Positions 40,652 to 47,498 of a stretch of DNA of 47,498 nucleotides are shown here, in pieces; within the stretch, counting starts at the first letter, position 1; every line of letters begins with the position of its first letter. Made by a program: the position numbers and the translations under genes. Origin of the DNA: WRDF01 sp031552235 (GTDB lineage: Bacteria > Bacteroidota > Bacteroidia > Bacteroidales > Rikenellaceae); contig JAVBMR010000014.1 in NCBI GenBank assembly GCA_031552235.1, positions 1 to 47,498 on the forward strand, in the 5' to 3' direction. The notes beneath the pieces were generated by a model. That model ran no database searches and was not told where the DNA came from. It saw only the letters and a program-made list of their open reading frames with translations.

Positions 40652-41533
40652 ATGACCATAATAGACGGAAAAGAAGTGTCGGCGGCACTCATGAAAGAGA
40701 TCGCCGCAGAGGTTGATAACATCAAAGCCACAGGAGGGAAAGTCCCTTACCTCGTGGCGGTACTCGTAGGAAACAACGGCGCCAGCCAGACATATGTGGG
40801 CCACAAGGAGAAGATGTGTGCCGAAGTAGGCTTCCGCTCGACGGTACTCCGCCTGTCGGAAGAAACCACGGAAGAAGAACTGCTCGCCGCCATAGACCTG
40901 CTCAATAAAGACGAGGATGTCGACGGGTTCATCGTACAGTTGCCGCTCCCGGCGCATATCGACGAACAGAAGGTCATCGAGGCGATAGACCACCGCAAGG
41001 ACGTCGATGGCTTCCACCCCGAGAACACGGGCCGCATGATGTCGGGCCTCCCGGCGTTCCTGCCCGCCACCCCTGACGGGATACTCTCGCTCCTGCGTTA
41101 TTACAAGATAGAAACGGCCGGCAAGCACTGCGTGGTCATCGGCCGCAGCAACATCGTAGGGCGCCCGATAGCCAACCTGCTGTCGCAGAAGGGCTGGGAC
41201 TGCACCGTCACCATGTGCCACTCACGCACGAAAGACCTTGAAAAAGTAGTAGCCTCGGGCGACATCATAATAGCGGCGCTCGGCAAGGCCGAGTTCGTCA
41301 CCGCCGACATGGTAAAACCCGGTGCGGTGGTCATCGACGTGGGTATCACCCGTGTCCCGAGCGACAAGACAAAAAGCGGTTGGAAACTGCTCGGCGACGT
41401 TAAATATGATGAGGTCGCCCCCAAATGCAGCTACATCACGCCAGTCCCTGGCGGCGTAGGCCCCATGACCATCATTTCGCTCATGCAGAACACACTCAAA
41501 GCAGGCAAAGGCGAAATCTATCCGAAGAAATAA
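40652..41533 (+). CDS. folD: Methylenetetrahydrofolate dehydrogenase/cyclohydrolase
   Basis: A 293-residue bifunctional enzyme converting 5,10-methylene-THF to 10-formyl-THF using NAD(P)+ in the cytoplasm. Start at ATG 40652 (MTIIDGKEVS); an in-frame GTG at 40610 lies in the promoter. The catalytic YVGHKEK holds Tyr48 and Lys52; QLPLPAHIDE and DVDGFHPENTGRM are substrate motifs; GRSNIVGRPIANLL is the nucleotide-binding segment; the C-terminus has TPVPGGVGPMTI. All standard motifs are intact. A bidirectional terminator follows. Confidence 0.97.
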   Translation: MTIIDGKEVSAALMKEIAAEVDNIKATGGKVPYLVAVLVGNNGASQTYVGHKEKMCAEVGFRSTVLRLSEETTEEELLAAIDLLNKDEDVDGFIVQLPLPAHIDEQKVIEAIDHRKDVDGFHPENTGRMMSGLPAFLPATPDGILSLLRYYKIETAGKHCVVIGRSNIVGRPIANLLSQKGWDCTVTMCHSRTKDLEKVVASGDIIIAALGKAEFVTADMVKPGAVVIDVGITRVPSDKTKSGWKLLGDVKYDEVAPKCSYITPVPGGVGPMTIISLMQNTLKAGKGEIYPKK

Positions 41534-41584
41534 TATTTCCCAACGGATTTAATAAGATCATCGCAGATAAGTCGCAAACATAGA

Positions 41585-41610
41585 AAAGCCGGAGTTTACG
41601 CTCCGGCTTT
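41585..41610. terminator. Bidirectional terminator between convergent genes
   Basis: AAAGCCGGAG (41585-41594) pairs with CTCCGGCTTT (41601-41610). The stop codon of the minus-strand gene (41596-41598) lies within its loop, so the two transcripts share this ending. Confidence 0.8.
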
Positions 41611-42174
41611 CTTTATGATTGCCAAGTATTCGCGCTCCCGGTCTTCCAGTTCTTCCCTGAAAATTTCGAAGTTAGTTTTGTTCTCGCCAAACCGAATGCT
41701 TCGGCGCCCACCTATATCTTCCGGCCGGGTAATGCTGTTGAACAAAACCATGCCGTTCTCAAACACCAGTGTCACCCTCTGTCCGGAAGCCGGCAGCTCG
41801 GGCCTGAACTCAAGAACCAGAACGTCCTTCCGAAGGATGGCAGGTTCGATCCCATATGCCTCGCTCAATTCCCTGAATAGCTTTAGCTGTTCATTATGGG
41901 GCAGCAGCGTCTTTATTTCCAGAAATTTCAGGGTTTGCCGTCTATATAATATCAAGATAACGGCCAATGCCAACAACACAAAGCCGACTATTTCCACCAC
42001 CGAAGGATTGTAAAAACCTCCCGTATTAAAGAAATCAAGCAAGTAATCCTTCAAAAGGAATAATGCGACTATAAATGATAATATGCCGTGAATAAAATAC
42101 TCAAAAGTTTCACCGATGACGAGGGCAAGCATCCGCTTCGCCCTTGCCTTTTCTACGATCCGGTCGGCATTCAT
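41596..42174 (-). CDS. Two-TM membrane protein of unknown function
   Basis: A 192-residue protein. Two hydrophobic helices lie at about residues 26-45 (IHGILSFIVALFLLKDYLL) and 60-76 (VVEIVGFVLLALAVILILY). The remaining half is soluble: LKLFRELSEAYGIEP, LVLEFRPELPASGQRVTLVF and a charged C-terminal helix (EIFREELEDREREYLAII). I do not recognise a family. It begins 12 bases after the ffh stop and is probably co-transcribed with it. Its stop codon is inside the shared terminator. Confidence 0.8.
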   Translation of the reverse strand: MNADRIVEKARAKRMLALVIGETFEYFIHGILSFIVALFLLKDYLLDFFNTGGFYNPSVVEIVGFVLLALAVILILYRRQTLKFLEIKTLLPHNEQLKLFRELSEAYGIEPAILRKDVLVLEFRPELPASGQRVTLVFENGMVLFNSITRPEDIGGRRSIRFGENKTNFEIFREELEDREREYLAIIKKAGA

Positions 42175-42186
42175 CTATTTTAAGCG

Positions 42187-43518
42187 CTATCTACGGCGCA
42201 TCGCCGGTATTTTGGGCATCTTGGGCATTCCGCCGCCGGCCACCGACTTCATCATCTTGCGTGTTTCCTCGAACTGCTTCAGAAGGCGGTTGACGTCTGC
42301 CAGAGTGCTTCCGCTGCCGGCGGCGATGCGCTGGCGGCGCGAGGCGTTGATTATCGACGGGTTCTCGCGTTCAACGGGGCTCATGGAATAGATAATGGCC
42401 TCGGTCTGCTTGAATGCGTCGTCGCTTATGTCGACGTCCTTCATCATCTTGCCCACGCCCGGGATCATTGAAACGAGGTCTTTCATGTTACCCATTTTCT
42501 TGATCTGCTCTATCTGGCCGAGGAAGTCGTTGAAGTCGAATTGGTCTTTGACGAGGCGTTTCTTGATGCGGCGGGCTTCCTCTTCGTCGAACTGCTCCTG
42601 GGCGCGTTCCACGAGCGAGACCACGTCGCCCATGCCGAGTATGCGGTCGGCCATACGCTCGGGATGGAACACCTGGAGTGCGTCCATCTTTTCGCCGGCA
42701 CTGATGAATTTTATAGGTTTATTCACTACCGAGCGGATCGAGATCGCCGCACCGCCGCGGGTGTCGCCGTCGAGCTTCGTAAGCACAACCCCGTCGAAAT
42801 TCAAACGGTCGTTGAATTCCTTAGCCGTATTGACCGCGTCCTGGCCGGTCATGGAGTCGACCACGAAAAGCGTCTCTGACGGGTTGACCGCCTTTTTAAC
42901 GGCGGTTATCTCCTGCATCATCTGCTCGTCCACAGCGAGGCGGCCGGCCGTATCGACGATGACAGTGTTCAGTCCTTTGCTTTTGGCGTATTTCACGCCG
43001 TTCTCGGCTATCTGAACCGGATTTTTGCTTCCCTCCTCGGTGTATACCTCCACGCCGACCTGCTGTCCGAGTATTTTGAGCTGGTCGATAGCTGCCGGAC
43101 GGTAGACGTCGCCTGCCACGAGCAGCACCCCGCGCCCGCGCTTGCTCTTGATGAACGCGGCCAGCTTGCCGGAGAATGTCGTCTTACCCGAACCCTGCAA
43201 ACCGGCGATAAGTATCACGGCCGGGTTGCCCTCCAGCTTGATATCTGTCATCGTGCCGCCCATTAGCTGCGCCAGTTCGTCGCGCACGATCTTGGTTATC
43301 ATCTGGCCGGGGTTCACCGACTTGAGCACATCGGAACCCAGTGCCTTGTCCTTCACCTCGTCGGTAAAGCTCTTGGCGACTTTGTAGTTCACGTCGGCGT
43401 CAACAAGTGCGCGGCGGATCTCCTTGATGGTTTCGGCCACGTTTATCTCCGTGATGCGGCCTTCGCCCTTCAATATTTTAAACGACCTCTCAAGTTTGTC
43501 TGTCAGGTTCTCGAACAT
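42187..43518 (-). CDS. ffh: Signal recognition particle protein Ffh
   Basis: A 443-residue SRP GTPase that binds signal sequences and 4.5S RNA and delivers ribosomes to FtsY. ATG 43518 (MFENLTDKLERSF) starts the N domain. The G domain shows GLQGSGKTTFSGKL (G1), VDTAGRLAVDEQMM (G3) and TKLDGDTRGGAA (G4 and following). The Met-rich M domain has MGNMKDLVSMIPGVGKMMKD and SRRQRIAAGSG, the RNA-binding segment. Length fits Bacteroidetes Ffh. A minus-strand -7 box lies 25 bases upstream. Confidence 0.98.
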   Translation of the reverse strand: MFENLTDKLERSFKILKGEGRITEINVAETIKEIRRALVDADVNYKVAKSFTDEVKDKALGSDVLKSVNPGQMITKIVRDELAQLMGGTMTDIKLEGNPAVILIAGLQGSGKTTFSGKLAAFIKSKRGRGVLLVAGDVYRPAAIDQLKILGQQVGVEVYTEEGSKNPVQIAENGVKYAKSKGLNTVIVDTAGRLAVDEQMMQEITAVKKAVNPSETLFVVDSMTGQDAVNTAKEFNDRLNFDGVVLTKLDGDTRGGAAISIRSVVNKPIKFISAGEKMDALQVFHPERMADRILGMGDVVSLVERAQEQFDEEEARRIKKRLVKDQFDFNDFLGQIEQIKKMGNMKDLVSMIPGVGKMMKDVDISDDAFKQTEAIIYSMSPVERENPSIINASRRQRIAAGSGSTLADVNRLLKQFEETRKMMKSVAGGGMPKMPKIPAMRRR

Positions 43519-43543
43519 CTTGTCTATATTTTTATTTAGAACG

Positions 43544-43551
43544 CAAAGATA
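43544..43551 (-). promoter_or_regulatory. Minus-strand -7 box TATCTTTG of ffh
   Basis: Read on the minus strand, TATCTTTG fits the consensus exactly; the ffh start at 43518 follows after 25 bases. Confidence 0.6.
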
Positions 43552-43575
43552 AAAAAAATAGCCATACAAACATTA

Positions 43576-43598
43576 CGGGCAGGCAAAATGCCCGCCCG
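43576..43598 (-). terminator. Hairpin between mce and ffh
   Basis: CGGGCAGGC (43576-43584) pairs with GCCCGCCCG (43590-43598) except for one mismatch. On the minus strand it follows the mce stop (43624) and precedes TAATGTTTG, a weak T-rich tail. Confidence 0.45.
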
Positions 43599-43623
43599 CG
43601 ACGCTGAAACAGGTATTGCCAAC

Positions 43624-44034
43624 CTATTTATTTTTATCCTCGCACAGCTCTGTCAGCACGCCGAACGTCGATTTGGGATGCAGGAAAGCGATACTCAGGC
43701 CCTCGGCGCCGATGCGCGGGGCCTTGTCGATAAGCTGCACGCCCTGGGATTCGACGTCGGCCAGCGCCTCCTCAATATTATCCACGGCGAACGCGAGGTG
43801 CTGTACGCCCTGCCCTTTTTTCTCGATATATTTGGCGATTGGACCGTCCTCCGAGGTCGATTCGAGCAGTTCGATCTTTATGTCACCCAGCTTGAAAAAA
43901 GCCGTGCGGACCTTCTGTTCGGCCACTTCCTCAATATTATAGCACTTCAGGCCAAGGATGTTTTCCCAGTAAGGAATGGCTTCGTCCAGGCTGCTCACGG
44001 CGATGCCGATGTGTTCGAGTTTCTTGACTTTCAT
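43624..44034 (-). CDS. mce: Methylmalonyl-CoA epimerase
   Basis: A 136-residue vicinal-oxygen-chelate metalloenzyme that interconverts (R)- and (S)-methylmalonyl-CoA in the succinate-propionate pathway. ATG 44034 begins MKVKKLEHIGIAVSSLDEAI; the open frame upstream is noncoding. Metal ligands of the family are visible: His8 in LEHIGIAV, His79 in GVQHLAFAVD and Glu129 in LTELCED, with KIELLEST between. Length is typical. meaB, which protects the mutase of the same pathway, lies 0.8 kb away in the opposite orientation. The mutase genes themselves are not in the window. Confidence 0.96.
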   Translation of the reverse strand: MKVKKLEHIGIAVSSLDEAIPYWENILGLKCYNIEEVAEQKVRTAFFKLGDIKIELLESTSEDGPIAKYIEKKGQGVQHLAFAVDNIEEALADVESQGVQLIDKAPRIGAEGLSIAFLHPKSTFGVLTELCEDKNK

Positions 44035-44063
44035 GGTAGATTTATTTGTAGTTATAATTTCTA

Positions 44064-44071
44064 CAAATGTA
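44064..44071 (-). promoter_or_regulatory. Minus-strand -7 box TACATTTG of mce
   Basis: Read on the minus strand, TACATTTG fits TAnnTTTG, with about 29 bases to the mce start. It lies within a CTACA..TGTAG dyad (44061-44072). Confidence 0.55.
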
Positions 44072-44091
44072 GTGAAAGTTGAGCGCAATCG

Positions 44092-44107
44092 TGCATGCTT
44101 GCATGCA
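44092..44107. repeat. 16-base palindrome in the mce/thioredoxin-like spacer
   Basis: TGCATGC (44092-44098) and GCATGCA (44101-44107) flank TT. The about 300-base spacer 44035-44343 holds this dyad, the mce promoter and no gene I can support; no full consensus promoter for the downstream gene is seen. Confidence 0.4.
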
Positions 44108-44343
44108 AAGATTAATAATCTTCCTCCTTGTCGCTCGGGCAAACCCAAGCAAGCTTATTTGTCCCTCGCTCCCACGTCGGTTGCCGAAACGCATCCTATA
44201 TTCTTTAAATGTAGCGGTAAAATTCGGCTTTTGAAAGGCAGACATATGTTTTACGGCTTGTTTTACGTTTAATTATCGGCAGGATATGCTATATTCGCAT
44301 AATATTTGCGACCTTTGCAGCAGCCACATAAAAGATGCGCACT

Positions 44344-44799
44344 ATGAAAAAGCTCTTAATGACAACCCTGTTCGCCATAGCGGCGATAGCCTCGTCGAGC
44401 GGCCAGAAGCTTATGATAGGGGAAAAAGCCCCCGAACTCAGGATAAAAGAATGGATCAACCAGAGTCCGTCGCACGGCACCGTGAAGCTGATAGAATTCT
44501 TCCACAGCGCCAACGACCAATCGCGCGACCAGCTCGCCGCACTCGACGATTACGCGAGAAAATACAGCGACCTGACGATAATACTCGTTGCACGCGAGGA
44601 TAAGGCTGTTGTCGAAGATGCCGTGAGGCCGTCGTCGCGCGGGTTCGCGGTAGGCCTCGACGACGGGGGGAAGACTTTTTCGGCATACTCAGTGCAATAT
44701 GTCCCGTTCAGCGTCCTCGTGGACGAAAAAGGCAAGGTAATATGGTTCGGCAACTCGTCGAGCCTCAAGGAAAGTTCCATCTCGAACGCCCTGAAATAA
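44344..44799 (+). CDS. Exported thioredoxin-fold protein lacking the CxxC motif
   Basis: A 151-residue protein with a signal peptide (MKKLLMTTLFAIAAIASSSG). ATG 44344 is chosen; ATG 44335 adds three residues. The body resembles TlpA/AhpC-type thioredoxin folds: IGEKAPELRIKEWINQSPSH, then VKLIEFFHSANDQSRDQLAA where TlpA proteins have W-x-x-x-C-x-x-C, then TIILVAREDKAVVEDAV, the cis-Pro segment VQYVPFSVLVDEKGKVIW and a final helix. No cysteine is present at the active-site position, so redox catalysis is unlikely; a binding or scaffolding role is possible. It lies 10 bases before meaB and is probably co-transcribed. Confidence 0.82.
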   Translation: MKKLLMTTLFAIAAIASSSGQKLMIGEKAPELRIKEWINQSPSHGTVKLIEFFHSANDQSRDQLAALDDYARKYSDLTIILVAREDKAVVEDAVRPSSRGFAVGLDDGGKTFSAYSVQYVPFSVLVDEKGKVIWFGNSSSLKESSISNALK

Positions 44800-44809
44800 C
44801 TCCGAGGCC

Positions 44810-45928
44810 ATGGCCTACCCGAAGACAGACCACTGGGAACACCGCCATAAGGAAGAGGCCGGGAACAGCGCCCTCTCGGTAAACGAGGGTGTGAAAGACG
44901 TTCAGAGCGTCAACCCCAATTTCAAGCGCCCACCGAAACGCACCCTCACAACCGACGATTACGTAAAAGGCATACTGTCAGGCAATATCACAATCCTGTC
45001 GCAGGCCATAACGCTGGTCGAGAGCCACAATCCGTCGCACTACGACGAGGCCCAGCAGATCATCGAACGCTGCCTGCCCCACTCCGGAAAATCGGTACGC
45101 GTCGGCATCACAGGCGTGCCTGGCGCGGGAAAATCGACGTTCATCGAAGCCATCGGAGGGATGGTCGCCGGCATGGGGCACAGGCTCGCCGTGCTGGCCA
45201 TCGACCCCAGCAGCGAACGCAGCAAAGGCTCGATCCTCGGCGACAAGACCCGCATGGAGAGCATTTCGGGCAACCCCGACATTTTCATCCGCCCTTCCCC
45301 GTCGGCCGGGTCGCTTGGCGGCGTGGCACGCAAAACGCGCGAAACCATCGTGCTGTGCGAAGCGGCAGGGTTCGACGTCATCTTCATCGAAACGGTCGGC
45401 GTCGGCCAATCGGAAACCGCCGTACACTCGATGGTCGACATGTTCATGATGCTCCAGATATCGGGCGCGGGCGACGAGTTGCAGGGCATCAAGCGCGGCA
45501 TCATGGAGATGGCCGACATCATAGCGATCACGAAAGCCGACGGCGGCAACGTACACATGGCCGAACTCGCCAAAACACAGATAACCAATGCCCTGATGCT
45601 GTTCCCCACCCCGGAATCTAACTGGAGGCCGCAGGTGTTCACCAGCTCGGCGGTCACTGGCGCGGGCCTCGACCTGATATGGGCCAACATTGAGGAATAC
45701 ATCGCGTACACTAAGGGAAACGGTTATTTTGCCTCGAACCGCCAGCGGCAGAGCAAATACTGGATGTATGAAAGTATCGACAAGGCACTGCGCGAAAGCT
45801 TCTTCCGCAACCCGGAGATAGAGGCGATGCTGCCGGAATACGAAAAGCGCGTGCTCGAAGACAAGCTGAGCTCGTTCATCGCAGCTAAGGAACTTCTGGG
45901 TGCGTATTTCGGCTCGCTGAAAAAATAA
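44810..45928 (+). CDS. meaB: Methylmalonyl-CoA mutase-associated GTPase MeaB
   Basis: A 372-residue G3E GTPase that chaperones and protects B12-dependent methylmalonyl-CoA mutase. The Walker A is GITGVPGAGKSTFIEA (about residue 102), with AIDPSSERSKGSILGDKTRM, the switch region FIETVGVGQSE and the G4-like ITKADGGN. A first about 50 residues of polar sequence precede the helical domain TTDDYVKGILSGNITILSQA. The C-terminal dimerisation part is present. Length fits MeaB. With mce nearby this marks the methylmalonyl-CoA route (propionate formation from succinate). Confidence 0.96.
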   Translation: MAYPKTDHWEHRHKEEAGNSALSVNEGVKDVQSVNPNFKRPPKRTLTTDDYVKGILSGNITILSQAITLVESHNPSHYDEAQQIIERCLPHSGKSVRVGITGVPGAGKSTFIEAIGGMVAGMGHRLAVLAIDPSSERSKGSILGDKTRMESISGNPDIFIRPSPSAGSLGGVARKTRETIVLCEAAGFDVIFIETVGVGQSETAVHSMVDMFMMLQISGAGDELQGIKRGIMEMADIIAITKADGGNVHMAELAKTQITNALMLFPTPESNWRPQVFTSSAVTGAGLDLIWANIEEYIAYTKGNGYFASNRQRQSKYWMYESIDKALRESFFRNPEIEAMLPEYEKRVLEDKLSSFIAAKELLGAYFGSLKK

Positions 45929-46012
45929 AACGCCTGCAAAAAACGCCATCCCATGCAACTTTTTGAGGCACTCGACGTCTATACATTAAGAACAACCTTA
46001 AAAACTTACAAT

Positions 46013-46447
46013 ATGAAGAAATTAACCTTAGCATTACTTGTCGCCGTGTTGGCATTGTCGGGCTGTGTAAAAGAGGATAACCTGACCCAAAGATCATGGC
46101 TATTGACTGCGAGGTCCAGCGATTGGGAGTCAGCACCCACCGGCGCCCCCTATACGGACTATTACTATGTCGATTTCCCTATCGACGGGCTCAACGATTA
46201 TATTTACTCCCAGGGGAATGTGTCGATTTATCTCCTGTCCAATATCGACGGCCGGCAAATCCAGCAACAGCTGCCTTTAGTACGTCCCACTTATGCCGAT
46301 GACAACTTCAGCATAAAATGGACCGAAGTTATCGACTATGAATACGAAAGGGGCTGGATAAGGGTCAAGGTTACCTATGATAACTTTGACTATGATAATA
46401 TACCTGCTCCCGGATACAGGGAATTCCGTATGGTCATAACATGGTAA
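46013..46447 (+). CDS. Small lipoprotein of unknown function
   Basis: A 144-residue protein starting at ATG 46013 (MKKLTLALLVAVLALSGC) with lipobox LSGC at Cys18. An in-frame ATG at 45953 would hide the signal. The mature part is rich in Tyr, Asp and Trp (WLLTARSSDWESAP, TDYYYVDFPIDGLND, VIDYEYERGWIRV), beta-type, with no membrane helix. I do not recognise a family. It follows meaB by 84 bases and has its own terminator. Confidence 0.78.
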   Translation: MKKLTLALLVAVLALSGCVKEDNLTQRSWLLTARSSDWESAPTGAPYTDYYYVDFPIDGLNDYIYSQGNVSIYLLSNIDGRQIQQQLPLVRPTYADDNFSIKWTEVIDYEYERGWIRVKVTYDNFDYDNIPAPGYREFRMVITW

Positions 46448-46496
46448 AATCGTAGCGGAAGATACCTGGCTTTTCATAGCAATAAACCAGAAATGC

Positions 46497-46521
46497 AGGC
46501 CGGACGAATGTCCGGCCTTTT
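46497..46521 (+). terminator. Terminator after the lipoprotein gene
   Basis: AGGCCGGAC (46497-46505) pairs with GTCCGGCCT (46510-46518) around GAAT, followed by TTTCTATTT. Confidence 0.8.
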
Positions 46522-46658
46522 CTATTTGCAAAACTTACAGCGGCATAAGAAGATACGACCCGACAATCCGGTTTTTCATGGTTATCTTTATAGTCGGCAG
46601 GCACGAAGTTTGCAGTATTCCAATACGATAAGGAACAACAGACCAATACGACAGGACT

Positions 46659-47357
46659 ATGGAAAATCAAATTTACGCGATGCCTCGCATAGGCGACAGG
46701 GCACCGCAATTCACAGCGAAAACGACACAGGGCAATATCAGTTTCCCGGCCGATTACAGCGGCAAATGGGTGATCCTCTTCAGCCATCCGGCCGACTTCA
46801 CGCCCGTATGCACCTCGGAATTCATGACCTTCGGCAGTATGCAGGAAGAGTTCGAAGCCCTCAACTGCCAACTCGTAGGCCTATCCATCGACGGCCTTTC
46901 GAGCCACATAGCATGGCTGCGCACGATCAAAGAACGCATCGACTGGAAAGGCATGAAAAACATCGATGTGCAATTCCCCCTCATAGACGACATCTCGATG
47001 AACGTGGCCAAGAGCTACGGCATGATCCAGCCCGGCGAGAGCGAAACCAAAGCGGTGCGTGCCGTTTTCTTCATCGATCCCAAAGGCGTGATACGCACCA
47101 TTATATACTATCCGCTGGCGCTCGGCCGCAACTTCGACGAGCTCAGGCGTGTGGTCATCGCCCTGCAGACCGTCGACAACTTCGGCGTTGCGCTTCCGGC
47201 CGACTGGCGTCCCGGCGACGAGGTTATCGTCCCCGCGCCCAGCACCATGAAAGCGGTCGAAAAACGTGTGGCAGACAAGGATATGCACTGCTATGATTGG
47301 TTCTTCTGCACGAAGAGAATCCCGAAAGAGGAAGTCGAAAGCAAGCTGGGGAAATAG
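46659..47357 (+). CDS. Prx6-type peroxiredoxin with archaeal-style C-terminal cysteines
   Basis: A 232-residue thiol peroxidase that reduces hydrogen peroxide or organic peroxides. The peroxidatic Cys51 is in SHPADFTPVCTSEF. The long C-terminal arm has WRPGDEVIVPAPST and two cysteines, C211 and C217, in HCYDWFFCTKR. Family knowledge: the Aeropyrum pernix enzyme uses C50, C207 and C213, the same six-residue spacing, so a 2-Cys mechanism is expected rather than the 1-Cys mechanism of mammalian Prx6. ATG 46659 (MENQIYAMPRIGDRAP) is chosen; the frame fits the usual length. An upstream TATCTTTA (46583-46590) could be its -7 box. Confidence 0.95.
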   Translation: MENQIYAMPRIGDRAPQFTAKTTQGNISFPADYSGKWVILFSHPADFTPVCTSEFMTFGSMQEEFEALNCQLVGLSIDGLSSHIAWLRTIKERIDWKGMKNIDVQFPLIDDISMNVAKSYGMIQPGESETKAVRAVFFIDPKGVIRTIIYYPLALGRNFDELRRVVIALQTVDNFGVALPADWRPGDEVIVPAPSTMKAVEKRVADKDMHCYDWFFCTKRIPKEEVESKLGK

Positions 47358-47385
47358 GCCACTGGATTTCCCAACTTATTCTGCA

Positions 47386-47406
47386 CAAAAAGTTAAGCAC
47401 TTTTTG
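47386..47406 (-). terminator. Hairpin at the transposase stop codon
   Basis: CAAAAAGT (47386-47393) pairs with ACTTTTTG (47399-47406); the transposase stop codon starts in the loop. It could stop outward or inward transcription at the IS edge. Confidence 0.45.
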
Positions 47407-47498
47407 CGTTTAGTTTCCAGAACTCGTCGATAGTCATATTGTTCAGCGCTTTATGGCGTCTGATCTTATTATACCAGATTTCGATATATTCAAAGACT
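47393..47498 (-). CDS. IS3-family transposase OrfB, C-terminal fragment
   Basis: On the minus strand the last bases read VFEYIEIWYNKIRRHKALNN then MTIDEFWKLNAKSA and stop (TAA at 47393-47395). The I-x-x-WYN-x-x-R-x-H-x-AL-x-x-x-T-x-x-E pattern is the C-terminal end of the IS3/IS150-type rve integrase domain. The gene continues beyond the window, so whether it is intact is unknown. Confidence 0.85.
   Translation of the reverse strand, partial: VFEYIEIWYNKIRRHKALNNMTIDEFWKLNAKSA

Larger units (their letters stand above)
47363..47498 (-). mobile_element. End of an IS3-family insertion sequence
   Basis: The last 136 bases appear to be one end of an insertion sequence read on the minus strand. 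Its probable terminus begins TGGATTTCCCAACTTATTC about 5 bases after the peroxiredoxin stop, with TG as expected for IS3-type ends. The exact boundary cannot be fixed without the other end or a target duplication. Confidence 0.7.

Noticed and set aside
1..47498. CRISPR arrays and rRNA genes
   Set aside because: No series of regularly spaced direct repeats, cas genes or rRNA sequence were seen.

Overview
The window looks like the chromosome of a member of the Bacteroidales; an Alistipes/Rikenellaceae-type genome is my best guess. Reasons: repeated Bacteroidetes promoter signatures (a TAnnTTTG -7 box, sometimes with TTG/TTTG about 19-20 bases upstream), an N-succinylornithine-type carbamoyltransferase with Pro90, TonB receptor/DUF4249 and GH92/GH38 genes, methylmalonyl-CoA pathway genes, and a fairly GC-rich chromosomal part. 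No rRNA is present, so genus is inference.

Region A (1 to about 13.6 kb) is an integrated mobile element carrying defence cargo. It starts inside a tyrosine recombinase and continues with an AT-rich unknown gene, an excisionase-like HTH protein, a DUF3987 protein, a VirE-N/PriCT-2 primase-type protein and a 100-residue protein resembling a phage terminase small subunit. No relaxase, conjugation or capsid gene follows, so the core resembles a phage satellite or a non-self-mobile element. A 490-base noncoding stretch then holds a promoter-terminator pair that could make a small RNA of about 75 nt, and a 125-base multi-helix hairpin. Next comes a type III restriction-modification pair (mod, res) followed in tight succession by three AT-rich genes of unknown function (an all-alpha protein with an R-x4-H motif, a coiled coil, a two-TM protein), and a Fic protein with its own operator-like promoter.

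Region B (13.7-24.4 kb) is chromosomal: DUF4861 protein, secreted sugar epimerase-like protein and Tat-exported Gfo/Idh/MocA oxidoreductase (a likely sugar-processing set); an XRE-type regulator behind a 31-base near-perfect palindrome; a secreted endonuclease/exonuclease/phosphatase-fold protein with a PLDc_N protein; tRNA-Arg(ACG); a TonB receptor with its DUF4249 lipoprotein; and argF'.

Region C (24.4-31.2 kb) holds two exported mannosidases (GH92 lipoprotein, GH38 with a discoidin-like tail) around a small membrane protein, suggesting mannose-rich glycan degradation. It ends at two strong hairpins in a tandem-duplicated spacer.

Region D (31.5-39.0 kb, minus strand) is a seven-gene run: nitrilase-family amidase, iorA, iorB, aminotransferase, paaK, tandem-ACT protein, glutamate formimidoyltransferase. 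The inner five form an arylacetate-arylpyruvate-aromatic amino acid module. Three of its spacers carry hairpins, and two of those spacers are homologous.

Region E (39.1-47.5 kb) has housekeeping and metabolic genes: rnhA, a secreted esterase divergent from folD across a symmetric promoter, a membrane protein, ffh, methylmalonyl-CoA epimerase, a thioredoxin-fold protein without CxxC, meaB, a lipoprotein and a Prx6-type peroxiredoxin. The window ends inside an IS3-family transposase on the minus strand.
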